A DNA stretch of 7,856 nt, taken from an uncultured Spirochaetales bacterium (GTDB lineage: Bacteria > Spirochaetota > Spirochaetia > Sphaerochaetales > Sphaerochaetaceae). The translations under genes were made by a program, and so were the position numbers. Under the pieces are notes generated by a model. It was given only the letters and a program-made list of their open reading frames with translations, made no database searches and was not told the origin of the DNA. The stretch lies in assembly GCA_934247875.1 (NCBI GenBank), contig CAKQJZ010000091.1, forward strand, positions 1 through 7,856, in the 5' to 3' direction. The first letter of the stretch is position 1; each line of letters starts with the position of its first letter. Shown here one piece after another: positions 1 to 6,431 of the stretch.

Positions 1-467
1 AATAAATTCATTACTTGAACACCAGAGACCAACAATAAAACAAAGTATGTATTTCGCAGGTGCAATTTATTTACAAGAATATATTGAGGAATCAAACCAC
101 CCTGGAAAAACATGGCAATAAGAAAGAATATTGTCAGTGGTCTTCTCCATCGGAAGTCTTTACGGGAGAGAGGATAGGCAGCTAATAGTGTTACTATTGT
201 GCTAAACAATCCTCCTATAACTGTATAAAAAATAGAATTTCTATATCCTAGTAAAAGTGGTTTATAGTTAATAATTCGCTGATAGCCTGAGAATGTTATC
301 TCTTTTGGAAATAAAAACACTTCTCCATTCATTACTCTCTCAGGATTACTAAAAGACGCTATGATAATAAAATATAAAGGATATATTATTAAACAACAGG
401 ATAAAATTGTTGTAACTGTTGCGATAGTGTTAAATACCCTATCTTGTTTAATCATTGCTTTTGACAT
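1..467 (-). CDS. Carbohydrate ABC transporter permease, LplC/YtcP type (partial, C-terminus off the left edge)
   Basis: This is the second inner-membrane subunit of a type I sugar ABC importer, pairing with the upstream permease to form the channel for oligosaccharides delivered by a binding protein. About 155 residues are visible, starting MSKAMIKQDRVFN. A first membrane segment follows (roughly residues 14-34), then the stretch SFSNPERVMNGEVFLFP. After that comes YRNSIFYTVIGG, which begins the permease domain, and then FFQGGLIPQYILV followed by LHLRNT. That last block is typical of the YtcP/LplC family, as I know it. The EAA loop that contacts the ATPase lies beyond the window. The start is ATG at 465-467. 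Its GGTGAG ribosome site sits 6 nt upstream and overlaps the TGA stop of the preceding permease, so the two genes are probably translationally coupled. Family members import complex oligosaccharides with an extracytoplasmic binding protein and a shared MsmK-like ATPase; neither gene is in view. The actual substrate cannot be inferred. Confidence 0.88.
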   Translation of the reverse strand, partial: MSKAMIKQDRVFNTIATVTTILSCCLIIYPLYFIIIASFSNPERVMNGEVFLFPKEITFSGYQRIINYKPLLLGYRNSIFYTVIGGLFSTIVTLLAAYPLSRKDFRWRRPLTIFFLIAMFFQGGLIPQYILVNKLHLRNTYFVLLLVSGVQVMNL

Positions 468-474
468 ACTCTGC

Positions 475-1395
475 TCACCATAAACTTTCATTAGTTAGTT
501 TTACGCTTATCTTGTTGACGATAAGTAATATCACCAAATTGACTATTGTCTGGAACAAATTTATTGCTGTTGAATAGCTGAATTGAGCATTTACCAAACC
601 AATCTTATAAACATATGTTCCAATTATTTCAGATACATCCAAATTAGTAGGTGTTTGCAAAAGCAATGCTTTTTGCGTATCAACATTCAACATTTTTCCT
701 ACATTCAATAACAGCATTGTTACTAAAGTAGGCATTATTGCTGGGATATCAATATTTTTTATACGTTGCCAGACTGAAGCTCCATCAAGAATTGCTGCTT
801 CATAATGTGATGGGTCTACAGCAGTGAGTGCAGCAAGGAAAATAATGGCATTGTATCCTGTATGCTGCCAAACATGTGACAAGACAAATATGTGTCTATA
901 GTATTTGCTCTCTCCCATAAAATATATGGAATCACCACCTGTCAAGTTTTTTATTACAGAGTTCACTACTCCTGAGGATGGTGACAAAAACAGGAATAAC
1001 ATGCCTGACATTACTACAAGAGATATAAAATGAGGCGCATAGGTAATTGTTTGCACAGATTTTATAACCCTTTTGTTTCTCATATGATTTAAAAGCAAAG
1101 CAAGTATTAATGGAAAAGGGAAAGTTACTAATATCTGGTAAAAACTAAGTATTAAAGTGTTCTTCAAAAGAAGAACAAACATTGAAGATTCAACGAATCT
1201 CTTGAAATACTTAAGCCCTACCCATGGAGAAGCCATAATGCCTTTTGTTATCGAGTAGTTTTTAAATGCAATTAGAACGCCATACATCGGAGCATAGTGA
1301 AACACAAGAAAGAAAACTATTGCTGGAATCATAAATAACCATAGCTGTGCTTCCAATTTTCTTCTGCGTGAGAGCTTTTTAGATCGTGTAAACAA
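475..1395 (-). CDS. Carbohydrate ABC transporter permease, LplB/YteP type
   Basis: This is an integral membrane subunit of a sugar ABC importer. It has about six hydrophobic segments. The first, LWLFMIPAIVFFLVF, follows a basic cytoplasmic N-terminus (SKKLSRRRK) and is followed by HYAPMYGVLIAFKNY, characteristic of this family. The EAA loop, where the ATPase docks, is clear: EAAILDGAS followed by I.IPAI, with the conserved glycine in place (residues 199-218 from the TTG start). I place the start at TTG 1393-1395, giving 306 aa. AGGAGA (1402-1407) lies exactly 6 nt upstream of that TTG, whereas the ATG at 1423-1425 has no ribosome site, sits in the centre of a palindrome and adds an untypical cysteine- and arginine-rich decapeptide. 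Either way the product is close to the usual 300-320 aa. It is the first gene of a minus-strand operon, followed 7 nt later by its partner permease. The family is certain by eye; the substrate is unknown. Confidence 0.9.
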   Translation of the reverse strand: MFTRSKKLSRRRKLEAQLWLFMIPAIVFFLVFHYAPMYGVLIAFKNYSITKGIMASPWVGLKYFKRFVESSMFVLLLKNTLILSFYQILVTFPFPLILALLLNHMRNKRVIKSVQTITYAPHFISLVVMSGMLFLFLSPSSGVVNSVIKNLTGGDSIYFMGESKYYRHIFVLSHVWQHTGYNAIIFLAALTAVDPSHYEAAILDGASVWQRIKNIDIPAIMPTLVTMLLLNVGKMLNVDTQKALLLQTPTNLDVSEIIGTYVYKIGLVNAQFSYSTAINLFQTIVNLVILLIVNKISVKLTNESLW

Positions 1396-1401
1396 AGTGC
1401 A

Positions 1402-1407
1402 TCTCCT
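1402..1407 (-). promoter_or_regulatory. Ribosome binding site deciding a TTG start for the LplB-type permease
   Basis: On the minus strand AGGAGA is followed by the 6-nt spacer TGCACT and then TTG, an almost ideal Shine-Dalgarno layout. The upstream in-frame ATG at 1423-1425 has only AT-rich sequence before it. The predicted transcription start near 1440 would leave that ATG a leader of about 15 nt, but gives the TTG about 45 nt. Confidence 0.7.
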
Positions 1408-1416
1408 ACAAATTTC

Positions 1417-1432
1417 ATATTTCATGAAATAT
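1417..1432. promoter_or_regulatory. 16-bp perfect palindrome, candidate operator of the importer operon
   Basis: ATATTTCATGAAATAT is a perfect 8+8 palindrome with no central gap. It lies about 8 to 24 nt downstream of the predicted minus-strand transcription start and upstream of the ribosome site. A dimeric repressor bound here would block the importer operon. The sequence is AT-rich, so chance is more likely than in balanced DNA, but 16 of 16 matched positions exactly here is notable. The regulator is unknown; it does not look like a cre box. Confidence 0.4.
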
Positions 1433-1446
1433 ATTTTATTAATTCT

Positions 1447-1474
1447 TTTTTACCACGAAACATCACTTTGTCAA
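1447..1474 (-). promoter_or_regulatory. Candidate sigma70-type promoter for the ABC permease operon
   Basis: On the minus strand a consensus -35 TTGACA (1469-1474) is followed by a 16-nt spacer and a weaker -10 TAAAAA (1447-1452). A-rich DNA lies just upstream of the -35. Transcription would begin near 1440, just before the 16-bp palindrome, leaving about 45 nt of leader before the preferred TTG start. The -35 is the strong part; the -10 is the weak part, and alternative AT-rich -10 hexamers exist close by. Confidence 0.5.
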
Positions 1475-1570
1475 ATATTTTTTTAAAATTTTAGTGTTGT
1501 CCCGATATTAATTGTGAAAGTCAGCTATTTACTCCCCTAAACCGATGCTAATGGAAAAATCTATATGCTG

Positions 1571-1591
1571 AAAAACTTCTTTAAAGTTTTT
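1571..1591. repeat. Inverted repeat AAAAACTT-N5-AAGTTTTT
   Basis: Two perfect 8-bp arms are separated by 5 nt (CTTTA), midway between the two divergent promoters. The stem is only one-quarter G+C and no T-run follows outside the arm on the plus strand, so it is a poor terminator. It could be an operator for a dimeric regulator, perhaps serving both divergent units, since it sits roughly 100 to 150 bp from each promoter. Confidence 0.3.
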
Positions 1592-1720
1592 AGATTGTTT
1601 ATTCCCTTTCCGCCAGTAAGATAATCTTTATTGTTTAGTCATCAATTATAGCTATTGTTAAATTTTTGCACTGTCTTTATTTAGTCAATAAGCACTAAAA
1701 GGTGAGATATTGTTATCTTT

Positions 1721-1748
1721 TTGCTAATTTTAGAGCCTCTTTTATGCT
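1721..1748 (+). promoter_or_regulatory. Candidate promoter for the GH13 operon
   Basis: TTGCTA (1721-1726), a 16-nt spacer and TATGCT (1743-1748) match the sigma70 pattern at four of six positions in each hexamer. Transcription from about 1755 would give a leader of about 46 nt before the ATG at 1801. A weaker alternative is TTGTTA (1655-1660) with TATTTA (1678-1683) at 17-nt spacing. Neither is strong. Confidence 0.35.
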
Positions 1749-1785
1749 AAACTTAAATTACGATCAAAAAACAACAAATATACTT

Positions 1786-1791
1786 AAGGGA
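1786..1791 (+). promoter_or_regulatory. Ribosome binding site fixing the GH13 start at 1801
   Basis: AAGGGA is followed by a 9-nt spacer and then ATG at 1801. The two upstream in-frame candidates, GTG 1702 and ATG 1744, lack comparable sites. The better candidate promoter lies between them, with its -10 overlapping ATG 1744, which also argues for 1801. Confidence 0.6.
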
Positions 1792-1800
1792 CCATTTTTC

Positions 1801-4800
1801 ATGGAAAACAGAGACTTAAGAATTGCTAATTCAACTAGAGGTGAAATCAACTTCACAAAACCACTTTTTTCGACTCAGAATGGACTCTCTTCTTTTTATA
1901 GAGAAGCTTCTGAATTTGCTTATATATATAATGAGTATTCAAAGCAGCACTCAAAGAATGAATTTCTATCAGCAGCTAAACTCAATGCAACTGCTGTTCT
2001 TCATCTGATATATCAAGCAGTGCTATCTTTCTACTTATCAGATGGACAGAGTGATTTCTTCTCAAGAAGATTAAAGACAATCAATGAAAATGAAGACTTG
2101 AAGAAAGCTCTTGATTTCTTCACTACTAACTACCCTTCAATCGTACTTGAAGAGAACAAGATGATGGGATTTGAAGCTGAGACAGAGAATATGCGAGGCT
2201 ACTTCATATTCCAAGTCATGCTCAACAACCCAGCGCTTATAAGTGCTGCGAAGCCTCTGATTACTCCAGATGCGTTAACTCTCCCAAGAAGTTTCAAAGC
2301 TCTTTCTTCTATTCTTTCTTCATTTGAGAAAGATGACTTAAGAGATGGAGAGCCTAATAAAGATGATATCTTCACACTCCTATCTCTCCCAGCAAGACTA
2401 TATCCAAACTCTCTTGAAAGCCAAATCAAATACATGCTTCGTGAATGGTCATTCATGCTTCCTTCTGAACTAAAGAGAATGCTTGAGAACTCTCTCAATT
2501 TCATAAAGGAAGAAGAGAAAGACCATGGATTTGGCGGAGCTCCTGGCCCAATGCCTGTTGCTGATTACTCTGAAGAAGCATATGAGTACGAAGCTTTCTC
2601 TCTTGATTCCAATTGGATGCCTCGCGTTGTAATGATTGCAAAGTCTACTCTTGTATGGCTTGATCAGCTATCAAAGAAATACAAGCGCTCAATCACAACG
2701 CTTGATCAGATTCCTGATGAAGAGCTTGATCTTCTTAAAGAGAGAGGTTTTACAGCGCTCTGGCTTATTGGCCTCTGGCAGCGCTCTGAAGCGTCTAAGC
2801 GCATTAAGCATCTATGCGGAAACCCAGAAGCAGAAGCTTCAGCATATTCACTAAAAGATTATGATATCTCTGACAGAATCGGTAGCTGGCAGGCACTCGA
2901 TAACCTCAGAGAAAGAGCTAATCAAAGAGGTATCAGACTCGCTTCCGATATGGTTCCTAACCATACTGGTCTTGATGGCAACTGGGTATATGACCACCCA
3001 GAGTACTATATCAGCCAAGACTACTCTCCGTTCCCTTCTTATACATATAACGGACCAGATCTATCTGATAATCCTAACTTTGAGATCAAGCTTGAAGACC
3101 ACTATTATGATAGAACAGATGCAGCTGTTACATTCCGCTTAACAGATAAGAGAAATGGCAAAGTAAGATATGTATTCCATGGTAACGATGGAACAACAAT
3201 GCCTTGGAATGATACTGCACAGCTTGATTTCTTGAATCCAGCAACTCGTGAGGCTGTCATTCAGAAGATTATCCACGTTGCTCGTTGCTTCCCTATCATT
3301 CGCTTTGATGCAGCTATGACACTTGCAAAGCGCCACATTGAGCGTCTTTGGTATCCAAAGCCAGGAACAGGTGGCGACATTGCAGGAAGAGCCGAACACT
3401 CACTTTCAGTACAGGAATTCAATAAGAGGATTCCTGAAGAATTCTGGAGAGAAGTTGTAGATAGAATCGCAGTTGAAGTTCCAGATACACTTCTGCTTGC
3501 AGAAGCTTTCTGGATGATGGAAGGCTACTTTGTAAGAACTCTTGGAATGCATAGAGTATATAACTCAGCATTCATGAATATGCTTAAGAACCAAGAGAAC
3601 CAGAAATACAGACAATCTATCAAGAATACTCTTGAGTTTGAGCCAGAGATTCTAAAGCGCTATGTAAACTTCATGAACAACCCTGATGAAGACACTGCTA
3701 TAGCACAGTTCGGTGACGGAGATAGATACTTCGGCATCGCAACTATCCTCGCAACTCTTCCAGGACTGCCAATGATTGGCCATGGCCAGATTGAAGGCTA
3801 CAGAGAAAAGTATGGAATGGAATATAGCAAAGCTTACTATGATGAGAGTCCTAATGAGCACCTCATATCTGAGCACTATAGAAGAATATTCCCGCTTTTC
3901 AGAAAGCGCTATCTATTCTCAGGCGTAGAGCACTTCAACCTCTATGACTGCATGAACAATGGCAATGTACAGGAAGCTGTATTTGCTTATGTAAATGGAT
4001 CTGGAGCAGAGAGAAATCTTGTTATTGTCAACAACCAATATGAGAGAAGCTCTGGTGTTATCAATAAGAGTGCCAATAAGATTGTAAGGAAGGGAGACGA
4101 GAAAGCGCTAGAAAGCATCAGCCTTGCTGAGAACCTTTCACTACACTTCTCTGCTAAGAACTATGTAATCTTCGATTGCTTCACAGATGGACTCTCTTAT
4201 CTATATTCATCAATGAACATCTTTGATTATGGCTTTAACATCTCATTAAACGGATATGAATCCAAAGTTTACTGGAACATAAGAGAAGTTGAAGATACAG
4301 ATGGTATCTATGAGAAGCTCTACTCTATCTACAAAGATAAAGGCATTAAGAACATCAATAAGGCAATCATGCTTTTGAAGCTTGCGCCTATTTATAAGAT
4401 TCTTGAGCCTCTGCGCCGCCCTGACTATTTGAAGCTTATCGATGAAATCATAAAAGGCAAATCAACAAGAGAGACAGAGCGCTCAGCACTTCTGACTCTT
4501 GCTGAAGTATATACAACACTATATGAGTCATATCCATCGATGGATGAGAGTGCTAAGGGGCTACTCGATGTTCCACCATATGATGTTAAGCCAGCTCCGA
4601 TTGTAAATATAATCAAAGCAACAGCTAAGCTTTTCTCTGCTAAAGGCAGCAAAGCTATGAGAAGCTGGTCTAGCGTAGACGAGTCTGTTCCTCTGCTTTG
4701 CGCTATTGCGCTGACTATCTTGCCATTCTCTAAAGGCCTAGATATCAAGGGCACAATGGAAATCTCTGATAGACTCCTGATCTCTGATTTCTTTGAAAAC

Positions 4801-5154
4801 GCAATGAAGAGCGCTGGCTACTATAAAGAAGATGAAATGAGAGCCCTTGCTCATGAAGGTGCACTGCTGCTATCAGCATATAGCCTCTCACTTCTAAAAC
4901 CAGATGACATTCTACGCGCAGTCTTGAATGACAGCGGAGTCATGAATCTGACTAAGTGCAATGAATATAAAGGTGAAATCTGGTTCAACAAAGAACGCAT
5001 GCAAAAGACTATTTTAATAGCTTCTTTTGCTAAAGCTATTGAAGGAAATGTGCCTACAGAGCTTCTAGATGAAGAGATTGCAATACTCTTAGAAAAGGAA
5101 ATGAAGAGCGGATACAAGTTAAATACACTGCTAGCCAAGAATAGCGTGGATTGA
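1801..5154 (+). CDS. Large cytoplasmic GH13 (alpha-amylase superfamily) protein, 1117 aa
   Basis: This is a glycoside hydrolase family 13 protein, expected to cleave or transfer alpha-glucosidic bonds. From ATG 1801, residues 1-240 are mostly helical and of unknown role, followed by a Gly/Pro linker (GFGGAPGPMP). The (beta/alpha)8 barrel starts near W272-M273-P274. Region I is SDMVPNHTG (D383, H388). Region II is IRFDAAM (R501, nucleophile D503). Region III is LLAEAFW (acid/base E568). Region IV is FMNNPDED (D629), with proline where many amylases have histidine. The catalytic Asp-Glu-Asp triad is therefore complete. HGQIEG (661-666) and a beta-sandwich ending near 830 follow, then about 287 mainly helical residues of unknown function. 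There is no signal peptide, so it should act inside the cell, perhaps on imported oligosaccharides, glycogen or a glucoside metabolite. Typical amylases have 450-650 aa; from memory, long relatives occur in spirochaetes and Chloroflexi, where NNPDE appears to be normal. It leads a three-gene operon with a 32-nt gap to the next gene. Family sure; substrate unknown. Confidence 0.88.
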   Translation: MENRDLRIANSTRGEINFTKPLFSTQNGLSSFYREASEFAYIYNEYSKQHSKNEFLSAAKLNATAVLHLIYQAVLSFYLSDGQSDFFSRRLKTINENEDLKKALDFFTTNYPSIVLEENKMMGFEAETENMRGYFIFQVMLNNPALISAAKPLITPDALTLPRSFKALSSILSSFEKDDLRDGEPNKDDIFTLLSLPARLYPNSLESQIKYMLREWSFMLPSELKRMLENSLNFIKEEEKDHGFGGAPGPMPVADYSEEAYEYEAFSLDSNWMPRVVMIAKSTLVWLDQLSKKYKRSITTLDQIPDEELDLLKERGFTALWLIGLWQRSEASKRIKHLCGNPEAEASAYSLKDYDISDRIGSWQALDNLRERANQRGIRLASDMVPNHTGLDGNWVYDHPEYYISQDYSPFPSYTYNGPDLSDNPNFEIKLEDHYYDRTDAAVTFRLTDKRNGKVRYVFHGNDGTTMPWNDTAQLDFLNPATREAVIQKIIHVARCFPIIRFDAAMTLAKRHIERLWYPKPGTGGDIAGRAEHSLSVQEFNKRIPEEFWREVVDRIAVEVPDTLLLAEAFWMMEGYFVRTLGMHRVYNSAFMNMLKNQENQKYRQSIKNTLEFEPEILKRYVNFMNNPDEDTAIAQFGDGDRYFGIATILATLPGLPMIGHGQIEGYREKYGMEYSKAYYDESPNEHLISEHYRRIFPLFRKRYLFSGVEHFNLYDCMNNGNVQEAVFAYVNGSGAERNLVIVNNQYERSSGVINKSANKIVRKGDEKALESISLAENLSLHFSAKNYVIFDCFTDGLSYLYSSMNIFDYGFNISLNGYESKVYWNIREVEDTDGIYEKLYSIYKDKGIKNINKAIMLLKLAPIYKILEPLRRPDYLKLIDEIIKGKSTRETERSALLTLAEVYTTLYESYPSMDESAKGLLDVPPYDVKPAPIVNIIKATAKLFSAKGSKAMRSWSSVDESVPLLCAIALTILPFSKGLDIKGTMEISDRLLISDFFENAMKSAGYYKEDEMRALAHEGALLLSAYSLSLLKPDDILRAVLNDSGVMNLTKCNEYKGEIWFNKERMQKTILIASFAKAIEGNVPTELLDEEIAILLEKEMKSGYKLNTLLAKNSVD

Positions 5155-5186
5155 CTACACATTTGAAGGTGTTTAGAATTTAGACT

Positions 5187-6431
5187 ATGAAAACTTGGAT
5201 AACTTACTTAGCATCTATATTGATGGGATTTGCTACCTGTCTAATATTCAGTGATTCTACAATAGCGACAAGCATATTCTCATCATCAACTGCTTTCCTT
5301 GTTAATCTTGGGATCTTTATCTTCATACCTTTGACTGTGATTACATTCGCATCAGGAGTTGCTTCTTTAAGAAAGGATAAGCTTGGAGCTAAAACAACTA
5401 TCGTTGGAATTATCTGGGCGCTGGTTTCAACAGTAGTTCTAGCTGTTGCATCTGCTTTGGTTTTCTACTATTTGCCAGTAAAGTTCCCTGTCTCATCTTC
5501 AGCAGGCTCAGATGCTTCTGTCTTTGAGACTATCTTCAACAATGCAACATCACATGCACTAAGTGGACTTTATCCATCTAATCCATTCCTGACACTTGCA
5601 ACAACTTCTTATTACATAATTCCACTTCTGATTATCTCTTGGATTCTAGGCATCTCATTGAAGCCTAATGCAGATGTAATCAGACCTGCATACACTGTAA
5701 TGAACTCATTTGCAGAAGTTATGTATAGAATAATCAGAACAGTATCTGTATATGGATTCTTATTGACTTACGTTGGATCCTCATACCTCTTCTTGATTCT
5801 CTACCAGGAAAAGACACTGCTTGTAAGCCCAGCATTCGTAAAACTCTTCCTGATTGTAATCGGTGGTGCATTATTTATTGTATTGCCTCTTCTATATGCT
5901 ATCTTCACACGCTTTAAGAAGAATCCATACTGGGTACTTGGAAGATCCTTCTCTTCAATTGTCACAGGATTATTCACAGGCAACATTCTAGCTTCTTCTT
6001 TAGTAAACGAAGGTGTTTGCAGACAGAACCTTGGAGTTCAGAAAAGAATTGTAAGCACATCTACTCCTCTATTCATAATAGCAGGACGTGGCGGCACAGC
6101 TATGATTTCAACACTCTCAGTACTTGCTCTCTTGAAAGCAGTCGGAGCAGAAATGAGCTTATCAAGCACACTGATCATAGCACTTGCAATCTCACTTTCA
6201 TCTCTATTATCAGCAACAGCAGCAAGCTATGAGCTATTACTTGTTATTTATGGCGCACTAAAGCTGATGAAGATCAGTATGTATGGAGCAGAGGCAACAG
6301 TGCTTGCGCTTCTTCCTCTCCTTTCAGGCCTTGCTATAGCACTTGATGTTGCTATTGCATCATTTGGCAATGCAGTTATCGCATTCCTGACAAGAACAGA
6401 TATTAAGATTCCTTATAGAGATATACTGTGA
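5187..6431 (+). CDS. Divergent SDF-family (dicarboxylate/amino acid:cation symporter fold) membrane protein
   Basis: This 414-aa multi-pass protein has the length and order of the GltP/DctA family. Residues 45-67 (FIPLTVITFASGVASLRKDKLG) and 127-158 (SGLYPSNPF, then hydrophobic, ILGISL) match conserved blocks of the fold. Residues 264-304, including NLGVQKRI, match the HP1-to-TM7 region. The functional motifs differ. Aligned by eye to archaeal GltPh, the serine-rich HP1 tip is GNILASS, TM7 NMDGT is GRGGT (300-304), and the HP2 GVPGAG tip is near ATAASY. In TM8, GltPh D394, R397, N401 and D405 fall on I384, D387, A391 and N395. Canonical sodium/glutamate or dicarboxylate transport is therefore doubtful. 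It may carry another solute, use another ion, or have a non-transport role. ATG 5187 is the first start after an in-frame TAG at 5181; its likely ribosome site AAGGTG (5166-5171) is unusually far, at 15 nt. Its stop overlaps the next gene's start. Confidence 0.75.
   Translation: MKTWITYLASILMGFATCLIFSDSTIATSIFSSSTAFLVNLGIFIFIPLTVITFASGVASLRKDKLGAKTTIVGIIWALVSTVVLAVASALVFYYLPVKFPVSSSAGSDASVFETIFNNATSHALSGLYPSNPFLTLATTSYYIIPLLIISWILGISLKPNADVIRPAYTVMNSFAEVMYRIIRTVSVYGFLLTYVGSSYLFLILYQEKTLLVSPAFVKLFLIVIGGALFIVLPLLYAIFTRFKKNPYWVLGRSFSSIVTGLFTGNILASSLVNEGVCRQNLGVQKRIVSTSTPLFIIAGRGGTAMISTLSVLALLKAVGAEMSLSSTLIIALAISLSSLLSATAASYELLLVIYGALKLMKISMYGAEATVLALLPLLSGLAIALDVAIASFGNAVIAFLTRTDIKIPYRDIL

Larger units (their letters stand above)
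1433..1800. other. Divergent intergenic regulatory region
   Basis: This stretch separates the minus-strand importer from the plus-strand GH13 operon. It holds a TTGACA-type promoter firing left, a weaker candidate promoter firing right, and an inverted repeat between them (1571-1591). I see no convincing small gene, tRNA, riboswitch or factor-independent terminator in it. An open frame does extend the GH13 gene upstream to a GTG at 1702. It lacks a ribosome site there, and its extra 33 residues are of unconvincing composition, so I read that part as leader. Confidence 0.6.

Noticed and set aside
1571..1591. Reading the inverted repeat as a factor-independent terminator
   Set aside because: The stem is A/T-dominated, there is no T-run beyond the arm, and the flanking genes diverge, so no transcript needs to end there.
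1634..1687. TTTAGTCA repeated at 1634-1641 and 1680-1687, possible activator half-sites
   Set aside because: Two exact 8-mers 46 bp apart in AT-rich DNA can arise by chance, and no further copy or symmetry supports them.
1702..1800. N-terminal extension of the GH13 frame from GTG 1702 or ATG 1744
   Set aside because: There is no ribosome site at either start, the better candidate promoter falls inside this stretch, and ATG 1801 has AAGGGA at good spacing.
1433..1800. Riboswitch, small RNA or CRISPR repeat in the divergent region
   Set aside because: No conserved aptamer-like core, strong GC stem-loop or regularly spaced repeat was found; a covariance-model search was not possible here.
2199..5162. 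Several open frames of 70-110 codons on the opposite strand and in other frames within the GH13 gene
   Set aside because: They lie fully over a gene with strong family motifs, lack ribosome sites and show no recognisable domains.
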